Below, piece by piece: positions 1 to 10,443 of a stretch of 64,000 nt of DNA. The position numbers and the translations under genes were made by a program. Position 1 is the stretch's first letter. Each line of letters starts with the position of its first letter. The notes beneath the pieces are model-generated. The model had not been told where the DNA came from. It did not search any database and saw only the letters and a list, made by a program, of their open reading frames with translations. The stretch is from Smallanthus sonchifolius (lineage: Eukaryota > Streptophyta > Magnoliopsida > Asterales > Asteraceae): positions 67,613,429 to 67,677,428 of the forward strand of contig CM042029.1 in assembly GCA_023525975.1 (NCBI GenBank), written 5' to 3'.

Positions 1-120
1 AAATGGGCATGGCGTATTATTAAACATGTCTGGCCAATATGTTTAATAAGACGAAATGTGCAAGGGAGTTTATGATAACCATATAACAATGAACATTTGC
101 AAGGATTCGGTGAAGGTGGT

Positions 121-168
121 TATATATGTATGTATGTATGTATGTATATAGGTAGGTATATATATACT
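121..168. repeat. TATG/TA microsatellite
   Basis: Simple repeat of about seven TATG-type units followed by a short TA run. It lies just upstream of the gag remnant, in what should be the leader of the Gypsy element. No function is visible. Confidence 0.8.
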
Positions 169-262
169 TAATACATATAATAGTGAACGTGTAATGGAAA
201 CCTAGGGTATTGAAAGAAAAAAAGGGATTAAGGTGTTTTTGGTTCATTTTCTCAGTTTAGAG

Positions 263-952
263 ATGGCGGAAGAAGCTAATAATAAACCATTGGATCCAAG
301 AATCCAAGAAATGATTAAAGAAGAAGTGGCTAAGGTCTTCGAGCAAGCCACAATCTTGTTAATGGAAGAAATGAGAGGGGCTATCAAGCTTACCCTCGAA
401 GATGTATTGAAGGAAAAGGAAAGGGTACCACAAGGGTGTACGTTAAAAGAGTTTATGGTAATTAAGCCCAAGGAATATGATGGGCAAGTGGACCCGATCC
501 TTTGCCACATGTGGGTGGTGGATATGGAGTCTAACTTTGAGACGACTAAGTGTAAGCCCGAGGATAGGGTTATGTTTAGTGTGCCTTTATTGACAGGGAG
601 GGCGAATGAATGGTTGTTGAATCTCCAAAAGGAGAGGGGTGAGTTGGGTGTGACCTCCATGACTTGGGAGGAGTTTAAGACGGCTTTTCTGAAATATCAT
701 TGCCCCCAGGCCGCAGTGGACAGCATGACTGAGGAGTTTCTCCTCATGAGGTAAACGAATGAGTCAATAGATGAATTGGTTGGGGCTTTCTTTGATCGCA
801 CCAAGTTCTGTCTGTACGTGGTGTCGACTGAGAAGGAAAAGATTGATAGATTTTATGCTATGCTGATGGTGGAGTTGATAAACAGGTGTCGGGAAAGAGA
901 GGTGGAGTTGTGGAGGAAAGAGGAAAGGGAGAGAAGAGGAAAAGAGAGATAG
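263..952 (+). pseudogene. gag: Gypsy (Ty3-like) gag remnant
   Basis: Capsid-type gag of a Ty3/Gypsy retrotransposon. The ATG at 263 opens MAEEANNKPLDPRIQEM. The part with GQVDPILCHMWVVDMESNF, TGRANEWLLNL and TWEEFKTAFLKYHCPQ matches the retrotransposon gag domain (tryptophan-containing blocks spaced as in chromovirus gag). A TAA at 752-754 interrupts the frame; the same frame stays open beyond it (NESIDELVGAFFDRTKFC) to a TAG at 950-952, ending in a basic, glutamate-rich stretch as is usual before the zinc knuckle. The missing pol and the fusion just downstream show the element is dead. The 5' LTR would lie left of the window. Confidence 0.85.
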
Positions 953-1015
953 TGGAACAGGTGGTGAAGAAGATAAAGGGCGGGAGCCCTAGTAAGAAAG
1001 TTTCTCCCTCGGGGC

Positions 1016-1237
1016 TGCAAAGTTTGTGGAAAGGAGCACTTTGGTGAAGTCGCTTATCGGTTAGAGTTGCTTGATGAGTTAAGTGGGATTCATCCTACGT
1101 TCCATGTATCACACTTAAGAAAGTGTTTGACGGATGAATCTACCTACATACCACATACCGACATCGAGGTCGACAACCAGCTAAACTATATTGAAGAACC
1201 TATGGCCATTCTCGACCGAAAGGAGAAAAATTTATGA
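1016..1237 (+). pseudogene. gag zinc knuckle fused in frame to the integrase C-terminal end
   Basis: One frame reads CKVCGKEHFG, the first part of a CCHC zinc knuckle, then directly GEVAYRLEL...HPTFHVSHLRKCL, the segment at the integrase C-terminus of Gypsy polyproteins. It ends at TGA 1235-1237. Remnants resembling the chromodomain-like tail follow (around 1240-1340, with stops). The rest of the knuckle, protease, reverse transcriptase, RNase H and most of integrase are absent, so one deletion removed nearly all of pol. The join lies near 1041-1048 and keeps the frame, probably by chance. The tail style fits the Tekay/Del group of chromoviruses (inference). Confidence 0.8.
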
Positions 1238-1374
1238 AATAAAGTCATCCAGTTGGTCAAAATACAGTAGAAACACAGGAAGGGATCTGAAGCCACTTGG
1301 GAGACAGAGATGGAAATGAGGGAGTCGTACCCTTAATTGTTTGACTTATGACAGGTTTCGAGGACGAAACCTTT

Positions 1375-3366
1375 TGTAAGGGAGGTAGACTCCCGAATTT
1401 TTATTCGGAACGTTAAGAGACGATCCAGGAGGTTTAAACGTATTAACGAACCCAACCTGTATGCAATCATGAGTCACCACATGATTCAACATGTGTCAGT
1501 GAATCATCTAATAATGCAACATGTGGCAGGACACGTGGCATCTCCATATGCCTCATATCTTACAAGGTGACACATGGTGATGAGTCACCATGCAATGCAC
1601 CACATGGAAACATGTGGCGGACATGTGTCACACCCATAGGCCTCATGCCTATCTATAAATAGCAGCCCTATATCTCCAACTTTCTGCACTTTTAGAGTGA
1701 GAAAGGTTAGAGAGAAAGACTAAAGAGAAGGAGAAATAGAGAGGAAGAACTTCCGGCGACCGGTGGTGGTTCGACGCGGTGGTGTACGGTGATCGGAGTT
1801 ACGGGTCTTCACCCTAAACCATTTCTCGATGTTCCGAACACGTTGGTAAGCTCCGATTTTCCTGAATCTTGTCTTAAGGTCTCTAAAAATGAGTTTTTAG
1901 AATCTGTCCATAATCGTTTTTATATGCGCGATTTTAAAGAATCGAACGACCTGGAAAATCCAACTGTTGGATCATCTTGATTTTTAAGCAGAGGATTTAT
2001 AACACTAATATGATCATTTTGAACGGTGTAAATAAGAAATGGAGTTGTTTAGGTTCAATTTTTGTAGTCGATTTGACAGCAGGTCGGAGCTGTGTTTTTT
2101 TTAAAACGCAGCTGCATAGATCGGGTATTTTCCGGAGATCCGACCGTTGAAATGAGATGAAATTTGGACTGTAGATTCCTAACATATAGATGATTATTTC
2201 CACCAAAGGAATTTACGATCAGAAGTCTGTAAGTATAGTTGTTATACTAACCAGTCCATGATAATTTCTAGGTAGAAGTGAAAAACGTGGTGAAACGATA
2301 ACTTGTGAATTGAGCATTAGCTAAGGTGAGTTCTATGAAGCCCTTTTTAAATGTTTTAAATAAATTTTTCGGGCTGGTGTGCATACGTAACGATGTGATG
2401 CTTTTATAAAAACGATGTTTGATGTTTATGATGTTTTATAAAAGGATGCTTATGAATGATGTTATGGAAAGAAAGGTTATGAACGATGTGTTTATGAAAT
2501 GAGATTTACGATGTGTTTACAAATGAATGATTTTTTTTAATAAAACGTATGAATGTTTTAACTGAAGTTTTGATGTAAAGAAGTGAATGTTTATGAAAGT
2601 CACAAACGAACGAATCTGTCTATTCCTTAGGGAATTGAGGTTATGGGTATGAGATGTATGTTATGTGCCTTACCTTTTTGGGGCCTTTGTGGCTGGCCAA
2701 CTGTTGTACAACTGGGGTGATGACGGTCACCATGGGGATTACCGTGATCCTTGAAGTAGGTATGACTTACCTTACGGGGTAATCGTGCTGGAAGTTAGGT
2801 ACGACTACTCCTCGGAGTATCGTGCAGGAAGTTTGGTACGTGTCATCCTTGTGATATCGTGCTTGAATTTTGGTATCTATATCCTATGAGGTATCATACT
2901 TGAAGTTTGGAATTGACGGCTACGAGAAGGTGCAAATTCGATATGTTTGTTGACTTATGTGTTATGTTATGTTTTTGCATGCTTTACGTACGCTTTTATT
3001 AATGAAGTTTAAATGTTATGTTTATGGCAAAATATTTGAAGTTAAAAGTTTTATGTTAAAACTAGAACTCACCAGCGTAGCTGACTTTTAGAATGCACAT
3101 TCAGATTAAGGACATGTATGGACGTTGGACGGTGATGTTTGGAAAGCGATGAAGAGTTATCCGGCTGATCACGAGGACTGGCATCCCGTTATGATTTGAT
3201 TACGTTATGTTATGTTTAGACAATGTTTACGCTTCCGCATGTTTAACAAAGTTACTGTTATTTTTAAATGAAAGTTTTTCGCTGCGTTATTTGATATTCA
3301 AGTTTAAGAATTTTTTGTGAATGAGTAAATCCAACGAGTGAGGTCTCCCAGGTTTGGGGCCTTACA
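1375..3366 (+). mobile_element. Gypsy 3' LTR, about 2 kb
   Basis: The LTR follows the usual end of pol in this group (a TTCGAGGACGAAAC stretch). Ends TGTAAGG at 1375 and CCTTACA at 3360-3366 are inverted to each other and give the TG...CA boundary of an LTR of 1992 bp. The start is uncertain by about 15 bp, because the purine-rich AAGGGAGGTAGA at 1378-1389 could instead be the polypurine tract. A TATA box sits at 1653-1661. The downstream part is AT-rich and non-coding; short frames in it (for example 1789-1980) are not genes. There is no second LTR in the window. Confidence 0.7.
1529..1661 (+). promoter_or_regulatory. LTR promoter with G-box and TATA
   Basis: ACACGTGGC at 1531-1539 contains the CACGTG G-box core, the form bound by plant bZIP factors in abscisic-acid and stress response. 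CATGTG-type E-boxes recur around it between 1440 and 1640 in diverged repeats, and TATAAATAG follows at 1654. The spacing is that of a plant core promoter. Stress control is inference. Confidence 0.55.
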
Positions 3367-4060
3367 AGATTAAACAAAACCATTAGGCTCACCGTAGGAG
3401 AAGACCTCCTGTGATCCACCTCCGGCGTGAGAATCAGTAAGGGGTTCTTAGTATTTAGTGAAAGGTAAGGATGGTAAAATAGGTCTAAGTCTCCATACCT
3501 TTACCTTGGAGAGGGGTCTTCTATTTATACTATGTTCTTGGGAGCTCTCGTGACTTGTAGGCTTCCCGCTTTGATATCTTTGGCAGGCACCTCGTCTTTT
3601 GGTCCCTGCCCTTTGTCTGGGAGATTCTCCTTAAAGAGGGTAAGTTATTGATGATGGCTTCCCATCAGGGCTTTATGTCTTAAACGTTGACTCCCTCTCT
3701 TTCTCTGTCGTGATAAGGAGGAGAGGTACTTTTCTGTTTACTCTGAACCTTCCTTATTTGTACCTTTATTTGGATTGCATACTTTATTGTATTGCATGCT
3801 ACTTACTTTGTTGTTCTTGCGGTGTTCCCATAGCTGGGCCTGGGCCTTTTATGCCGTTATTGGGCTTCGTTCTGGGCGTTGTTATTATTGGGGTACTTGT
3901 TTCTCTCTTGGGCTATTGGTTTTGCCTATTGGGCTACTCCCGTCATCATAAATCCTTCCGATGTTTCGGATGCTGATTTCTAGAAGGTCGAGCCTTGGGA
4001 TCTTCCGGGTCGGTTCCGTTCCTTTTTATGTTCAATTTTTGTGTTAGATTGGTATATGGG
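3367..4060 (-). other. possible minus-strand LTR fragment
   Basis: No gene is visible. On the minus strand a TATAAATAG-like box lies at about 3519-3527, downstream of which (lower coordinates) the sequence looks like an LTR leader up to about 3367. The right border could not be fixed and no target duplication was found. The frame at 3710-3976 on the plus strand is hydrophobic by composition only and resembles nothing I know. Confidence 0.3.
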
Positions 4061-5848
4061 GTTGTAGTTTTAAGTTTTTTGTTTAGTCGTTGCATTGATA
4101 TTAATCGTTGATGAATTATTAAGTTCAGATGAAATGGAAATTGTTGGTTTTATGTCTAGGGATCCAAAACTGCAATTGTTGATAAGTGACAGAGAAATTG
4201 CTAGAAGAGCTTCAATCCAAAGTTCAAAGAAAACAGAGGTAGCACGGGTAGAGGAAAGTGGGTGGTTGTGGCTAAGGTTCTTACCGGTTTCTGTGACGGA
4301 TATAGGTGTACAGGCAAGTTGTTGAATGAAATTGCTTATGTTTATGACTATTTCCATTCTTGCTTACTACTTCTTTATGTGTGAAATTATCTTTAACCTA
4401 TACTATATGTTTATGGTGTAGTCATTTGCATGTAGAGTTTTTTTTTTTTGTGAATTTTATTGATAGATTAAAATTGTTATGATTTTCTATTGTTTTTATG
4501 TGATTCATTATTAATAGGTTGGTAAACTAAAACTGAATGATATATTTAGAAGAAATTAGGTATGAATAATTAATTTATGAAACTGTTCAAATCGAACTTT
4601 AGTAATGGATTTACCTTTTCCATTCGTTTTATTTATGCGGATTTTCATTGGTGATTATGCAGGCTTGCTAATAATTAAATTATATAGTTATTGTTTTTAT
4701 CTGCATTTTGGAGTGATGGGTGATGCAAATAGCATGTGCATGTATTGTAGGGGCTTGAATCAATTAGGGCATTATGTGCATGCTGGTGTCGCCTCTACCC
4801 TTTCTCATTCACCCCTTTGGCGTATGACCTTTCTGATTCCAAAGATACTACATCTGCAGCTAAAAATAAATGGCTCTATAGCTCTCAACAAAGTCTTTGA
4901 AACACTAGCTTCACCAATACCACCTGCAGCAAAACAGACAAAAGTCAGCAACAGGAATTGCCAGGTACACACCACTGCTATATTGCTGGATTGTCATTGT
5001 AACACAGTTTATTTTGTCATTTGCTTGGTTATATTAGAAATTAATGTTTGCTTGAGCTCATTTATGTTTGCCATCGACCTCTTTGGGTTTATTTTGATAT
5101 GCTAATTTTACTGTCGCAGGTTAATATGAATATGAGCTCCATACGGATTCCTTCTGCGTTTTCTCGCTTTACATGATTCATAGAGTGATTTTTCCTTATG
5201 CTCTCAGGTTTTGTTGTGTTTTAGTGCCTCTATGTGTCGCAGGTTTTGTAAGCCATTCTACAATTCCATACTTCTTAATCATATATTAAAGATTTAAAAC
5301 TTATTTTGTTTCAAGTATCCTTATAAAAGTTAACAATGTAGTTGCCATCCATTTATGTAAAGGTTATAATGAAAAAAAGCTAACGTATAATTAAAAGAAC
5401 CAAAGTTTACCAAGCATAATAATTTCTTTAACCACAATCATCTTAAGTTGGGTGTGGCTTCTTTTTTCACACATCGAATAAGTTTAAATCTTTATCAAAT
5501 TTCAAAAAGGTGCTCATAAAAATGTTTTTTTGGTAAATCTGTCTAATTTGATTTGTAGTTTTTATTCGTGTTCCTGTTTGCAGGTAACTCAGCGTTTGTG
5601 TAGGTTCGCTCTTCCCATTCTTCATTATGCTTTTGAAGCTAATACTGTTACTTTTCATCTAAACTCTTTTCCTTGACCTGCTTCCGATTAATATATTTGT
5701 TAACTTATTAATTTGACCCATTACAAATGGAACTGTACTCGAGTTAGTCCATTTTTAAGTTGAATGGAATAAAATTTATATAACAGAAGAAGGTCTAATC
5801 TAAATTCTATTGAGCTCAATTACTAACTGATCCTATAAATATCTATAA
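4061..5848. other. unassigned stretch, possible captured exon pieces
   Basis: Frames at 4095-4325 and 4605-5105 (plus) are open for 76 and 166 codons but match no family I recognise. Splice-like junctions surround them (CCAG|GTACAC near 4962, GTCGCAG|GTTAATATG near 5120), which would fit a degraded gene or a fragment carried by a transposon. Everything after about 5200 is AT-rich without a recognisable feature. Confidence 0.25.
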
Positions 5849-7061
5849 ATCCTAAAGGAGTAAATTTTGATTTGAGTTTTTATGGTTTGTTCAAAAAATC
5901 GCTTTGAGTCCAATGGTTTCAATTAGACTTTTTGAGATCTCGTGGTTTGTCAATTGTACCAATTGACAACGCGTCACTAACGCTATCTATTTTTTCTGTT
6001 AAATATTTATGGAATGACGAATATACCCCTGATGTTACAAAAAATTAAACAAAATATTATGATTTGTTAGAAAAATGTGGGACACACTCTTACACCCAAA
6101 CGTTTCTTCCTCTTCAAGTGTATCTCTGGCCATCACCATCCCTGTTATCTCCGGCAAGATGTAAATGCAACCCATCTGCCCCTTTCTTTATTTCGTTCTC
6201 CAGCGACCACCACAATCACTATTTAGATGCTAAATTAAACACTTGCAATTTGGATGCTAAATGAAGAAAAAATCAAAATGAAATAATAAAAAAAGGAACA
6301 AAACCCCTGAGGAGAGCAAAAGGGGAACAAACGAAGCACTTGCAGTTTGGAACATTGATCATCGATTAAGACTAAAAAAGCTAAAGCCTTCATCATCTAT
6401 TAAAACAAGTTCACATACAAGAAATGAGGAGATCAAAACCCCTGTCCTGTTCCAATTTAGGGCCCCCACAATTTCGTGATCCCTTCTCTGACCACCACCA
6501 CCATAGCTGGAGATTAAAAGCAGCGACACTGAAGTAATCGAGTCTATTTGTGTATCGCCCAAAATCTCGGTTTCTCACGTTCTTTCTCGCAAATTGCCGG
6601 CCTTTGTCTTCGCCAGCTTCACCACTACAACGGGCATGCCGGCGGCGTTTTCTGCAGTTAGAAAAGGGGCAAAGTTAAATAAAAAAATTAGGGTTTCCAA
6701 ATGGAGAGTCTAGGTCAGGTGAGGGGCTGATGAGAGGATGATGATGATGATGGGGCTGATGAGAAGATGATGAGGCTGATGAGAGGTCGTCGGAAATTGC
6801 AGGTTTCAGGTGAGGAGGATGATGAGAGGATGATGGGGCTTTTTTATGTTGTTATTATTTTTATTTAAAAATAAAGATAAACGCTAGTTTAGTCAATTTA
6901 TAACTAGATAATAGAATAATTCAAACGGTGTTAGTGTCATGGGTTTAATTGAAACAAAAATGAAACCACGAGGACTCAAAAAGTCTATTTGAAACTATTG
7001 AACATAAAACGATTTTTTAAACAAATTACATGGACTCAAAACGAAATTTACTCATCCTAAA
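5849..7061. mobile_element. non-autonomous TIR DNA transposon (MULE-like), 1.2 kb
   Basis: Long terminal inverted repeats of roughly 100 bp with mismatches are seen at 5858-5955 and about 6940-7053; both ends start GAGTAAATTT when read inwards. Flanking direct repeats ATCCTAAA lie at 5849-5856 and 7054-7061 and extend to 9 bp with one mismatch, as expected for a Mutator-like element (an 8-bp reading would suggest hAT). No transposase is encoded. The inside holds GC-richer sequence (6060-6600) with short frames and a GATGAG-rich simple repeat at about 6725-6835, possibly captured host DNA as in Pack-MULEs. Confidence 0.8.
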
Positions 7062-7227
7062 ATAAATCAGTTGTTTTTAGTCACAGTGATATTTTAGATA
7101 AAAGTTGTTTTCAAGTTAGTAATTAATTGAATTTTGAATTCATTTGAAACTATTTGGGTCCTGTGGATTAAAATTGCATTGCTATATGTGCTAAATTGAT
7201 GGTTAATTATTTGGTTATTCGACTTGC

Positions 7228-7374
7228 CTAATGAGGATCTTATTATCTAGGTAGCATATGGGTTCTCTTCAAATCTTTTTATTAATTTTTTTTATCAAGG
7301 TTGTGTAGCCTAATGAGGATCTTATCTATGTGATATATGGGTTCTCTTCAAATCTTTTTATTTGATTTTTTTAT
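7228..7374. repeat. diverged tandem duplication, two copies of about 70 bp
   Basis: CCTAATGAGGATCTTAT followed by a block with GGGTTCTCTTCAAATC occurs at about 7228-7300 and again at about 7309-7374, differing by small indels. No coding content. Confidence 0.75.
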
Positions 7375-7583
7375 CAACCTTGTATACACGTTTGGTCCAT
7401 TTGATAAATTTTCTTTTAGCTAATTTTTGTTTTGTTTTTTAATGGCTTTTACCTCATATTTACTTGTTTAGTAATTGCACACCTTTTCTTGATGTAGGTT
7501 AAATTAATTGATTTCTGTAATTAATACTACCCCGTGCAACCTGAGAAGAGGGTTACAAATGGTCAATCGCCATGTCTGATTGT

Positions 7584-7670
7584 ACGGCTAAAGAAACACA
7601 TGGTTATGTTGGCGCTGATTTGGCTACACTCTGCACTGAAGCTGCAACAACTCGGGTCAAAAGTGTTTGA
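7584..7670 (+). pseudogene. CDC48/p97 AAA-ATPase gene fragment
   Basis: A 28-codon frame reads TAKETHGYVGADLATLCTEA, the strongly conserved segment near the end of the first AAA domain of CDC48 (VCP/p97), the segregase that unfolds ubiquitinated proteins. The match breaks off after ATTRVKSV and a TGA. About 80 bp on, near 7753-7785, the codons for LRSKMDVLN resemble the next CDC48 segment, as if an intron or insertion separated them. The fragment lies just inside a Helitron-like 3' end, so gene capture is likely. The piece is far too short to be functional. Confidence 0.75.
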
Positions 7671-7813
7671 TTGAAGAAGTTAGTTTATCGCACAATTCGA
7701 GCGAACCTACGTATTTGCTACTTCATATGACAAATTTTTCCCACTTTAGGATGTTAAGAAGTAAAATGGATGTATTGAATCGTGGTATTCCATTGTACGC
7801 ACATAAGAATTCC

Positions 7814-7844
7814 CCGCCGCAACGCGCGGAAGGGAAATACCTAG
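7814..7844 (+). mobile_element. Helitron-like 3' terminus
   Basis: A GC-rich hairpin-prone stretch (CCGC...GCGG around 7814-7830) is followed after about 10 bases by CTAG at 7841-7844 and then T, the classical Helitron 3' end (CTRR, insertion between A and T). The CDC48 fragment lies 170 bp upstream within the presumed element. The 5' TC end was not located. Confidence 0.5.
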
Positions 7845-8010
7845 TTTAATGATATAGGCTTGTGGTGAATACCCGTAACAAATTAAAATTTAAAAATAGC
7901 TGATATAGTTTATGTAAAAATGACTAAATAAGTGGACACATCTCATGTTTTATTTATTGTTTCTATTTCTAAAATTTTAAACTTTAACCACAAGCCTATA
8001 TCATTAAACT
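7843..8010. mobile_element. short hairpin MITE
   Basis: Perfect 24-bp inverted repeats lie at 7843-7866 and 7987-8010 around an AT-rich core, giving a 168-bp fold-back unit. The arm core ATGATATAGGCTTGTGG recurs once more as a near palindrome at about 8139-8166. No target duplication could be fixed; the left arm overlaps the Helitron CTAG. Confidence 0.6.
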
Positions 8011-8668
8011 ATGTTTTATTTATAGTAATTGCACACCTTTTCTTGACGTAGGTTAAATTAATTGGTTTCTATAAATAATACTACCCGGTGCAACCTGAGA
8101 AGAAGCTAATATGTTAAATTAATTGATTACCAACCCACAAGCCTAGATGATATAGGCTTGTGGTTAAAGTTTCTGCAAAAAAAACTGATATAGTTTCAAG
8201 AAGCTAATAAAATTATGAAACAACATATGCAAGAAAATCGTTGACTATTTTGATTATCTTTGATTTCTTTGACACCCTATTGAATCAGGTTCACCGTTTA
8301 TGACCTTTTTTTTTGAAAGTTTTGGCTATTTTATGTTTTCAGTCATTGAGTAAAAGAAACTCTATTATTTGTTGCATTTAGTAGGCGTCAAACATGGAAA
8401 AAATATCAATATCACGTCAAATGTTGTATACAATGAAGTATTTTCAAATTTGTAAATCATCATTGTATGATTTCATTTGACACGTAATTTAATGTATTGT
8501 AAAAAGTACATCACTTATGAAATGTATTTTTATATATTTTTTTATGTTTTGATTACTCTCATCCATATTATCTTAAGATTTAACAAAATGAAAAAATTAA
8601 CAATACAATATCAAATTTGTATAAAAAGAGGTGTTAAATATTTATCAATATAATCTTAACGTTTCATC

Positions 8669-8695
8669 CCGTATAATATAGGGGGTTAAAGCTAG
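8669..8695 (+). mobile_element. second Helitron-like 3' terminus
   Basis: CATCCCGTATAATATAGGG, a short CCC/GGG hairpin with a TATA/TATA stem, is followed by GGTTAAAG and CTAG at 8692-8695, the usual plant Helitron 3' arrangement. It ends exactly at the left edge of the perfect inverted repeat. The 5' end was not found; the 8170-8660 stretch inside it is AT-rich and non-coding. Confidence 0.5.
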
Positions 8696-8780
8696 TTCAT
8701 AATAATGTTATTCCACCATGTCTTTAAGCTTAAACGGTTTAAGCTTAAAGACATGGTGGAATAACATTATTATGAACTAG
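8692..8780. repeat. perfect inverted repeat, 44-bp arms, 1-bp centre
   Basis: Arms 8692-8735 and 8737-8780 are exactly complementary around G8736. Both outer ends are CTAG. With a one-base loop it would extrude as a cruciform. It contains AAGCTT sites and no coding potential. Confidence 0.95.
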
Positions 8781-9242
8781 TTTAAGTTAAGCCTAGAGAC
8801 CATCAAAAACCACTTTGACGAAATCTCTCTGAAAAACCTTGTGAAGTTTGTCAGGTCTTACATCTCTGTTAATTTTCTATTCAACCATCGCCGACTGCTG
8901 TGCTACCGTGAACCTCTGGTAAGAGTATTCCACCGAACTGACTACGACCGCTCCACCGCGAGACCATTCTAATCGTTTTGTCCGAGGTTTACACAATTTA
9001 CAAAGAAGATATTAAAGAGCATTTCTTTCGATCAAGATGGAGTTATGCTTTAAGGTCCTGTATTTATCATTCGCTATTCACGTGTGTATAATCTGATTCA
9101 TTCTACTACATGTGATGTGTATCACGCTTCAGTCTTTGTTTTACTGTTAAAAGTCTTGCGTTATTCTTCATCTTATCTGTCCGTTATAATTAACTGATTT
9201 GAATATGAATATGTATATGTGTGTACATCTGGCCTACACTAT
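8781..9242. other. no feature recognised
   Basis: Mixed-composition DNA with no open frame of note. The GC content is slightly higher at 8800-9000, which might be old genic sequence; I cannot assign it. Confidence 0.3.
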
Positions 9243-9587
9243 CACTACTAGAAAACATGTATATTTGCTACAAAAGTTTCCAACAAAAGAAATTTATCAC
9301 AAGTTTGTGACAACTTTTCGACAAAACAAAAAACAAAAAAGTAACCACAAGATTTCCTACAATTTTTCGACAAATTTATTAAATAAGTTAACTTATTTAT
9401 TTGATATAATCGTCATAATATTATCGAAAATTACCAACAAAAGGCTTTTGTCGCTAATTCGTCAGAAAATTAGTCGGTATGGAGGTTTTTCCGACAAACA
9501 CTTTTTGTCGAAAACTTGTCGCTAACTGCCAATTCAGACAAATTTCTCACGAAACTGCTGTCGAAAATTTTTCATTTTTTTATAGTG
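9243..9587. mobile_element. CACTA-type MITE, 345 bp, with TSD
   Basis: Begins CACTACTAGAAAA at 9243 and ends TTTTTTATAGTG at 9587, the CACTA termini of the CACTA/Spm (EnSpm) superfamily. A 3-bp target duplication TAT flanks it (9240-9242 and 9588-9590), as expected. The interior repeats ACAA/TTCGACA and TTTTGTCG-type words, the subterminal repeats where transposase binds in this superfamily. It has no coding capacity and would need a transposase in trans. Confidence 0.9.
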
Positions 9588-10068
9588 TATGTTTTAGTTT
9601 TTTTGTTCATTACTATATATGTATGATTGACCAATAGTTAGACTTGCTTAAATAGATGTTTATTTGAAATTAGATTACATAATACTTATTTGTTTTGGAT
9701 GTATTACAATTAAATAGATGTATGACAATTACTTAGGCTTGCTTAACTATTAGGATATTGTTTACTTTACATTTAAATATTTTTACATTTATTATCTGAT
9801 CCACTAATTAAATTGAGTTCTGAAACTGGAGCTACTATGTCTATGAGTGATGTGTTCCAAAACACATGTATTCTACACACATTTCACTAGCAATTGAGTT
9901 GTTTTCATAGCAAATCTGATAAAAATGGACATATACCTAATCGCAATTTATTTTGATTCGCAGGTTTTGATGATGAAGGAAGATAACTGAGAAGTGTAGT
10001 AGCTCATTGGAGGACAGCTGAAGGAAGAAGTCAAACGAGAAGAAGGTACAACCCATACGCAGGAGAAG
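9588..10068. other. no clear feature; possible 3' splice site
   Basis: AT-rich. A TTCGCAG|GTTTTGATG junction near 9958-9964 followed by a purine-rich stretch could be the start of an exon that, before the nested insertion, continued at 54501. No family could be recognised in it. Confidence 0.25.
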
Positions 10069-10073
10069 GTATG

Positions 10074-10443
10074 TGATGCAGTTATTGTAAGCAATCAAAT
10101 GGCTCAAGAAACAAATGAAGATATTCAAACGATTCGAACCGAATGATTCGTTTGGGAAGCTTAAAGCTTACAAATTCATTAATCAAAACAATCAACTAAA
10201 GAACTAAACAACCATATATCCGTATTTATACTGAACAAAGAAAAAGATAAACTTGGAAACAATGATGATAAAATATGAATTTGAAATTTGAATAAATAAT
10301 AGAAGATGTCCTCTCGATCTCTTATCTCTTCCAAAGAAAACGTGGCTTTTCCACCAACTCGAATGATTCACAATTGGGCGCGGGTTCGGTGTGGGTTCTG
10401 ATCTGGTTAGAACTCAATGCTCCTGTATCATACTCCCCTTCTT
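10074..10443 (-). mobile_element. 3' LTR and polypurine tract of the outer element
   Basis: LTR 10074-10430 reads TGATACAGG...TGCATCA on the minus strand and is the partner of 54139-54495. A TATA-like TATAAATA lies near its middle on the minus strand. The purine run AAGAAGGGGAGTA (minus) directly precedes it at 10431-10443, which fixes this copy as the 3' LTR. Confidence 0.9.

Larger units (their letters stand above)
7471..8104. repeat. dispersed direct repeat pair flanking the Helitron end
   Basis: About 75 bp at 7471-7550 (GTAATTGCACACCTTTTCTT... to CTGAGAAGAG) recurs at 8025-8104 with few changes. The first copy leads straight into the CDC48 fragment; the second leads into unrelated sequence. 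The duplication may reflect two related insertions or an internal copying event. Confidence 0.75.
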
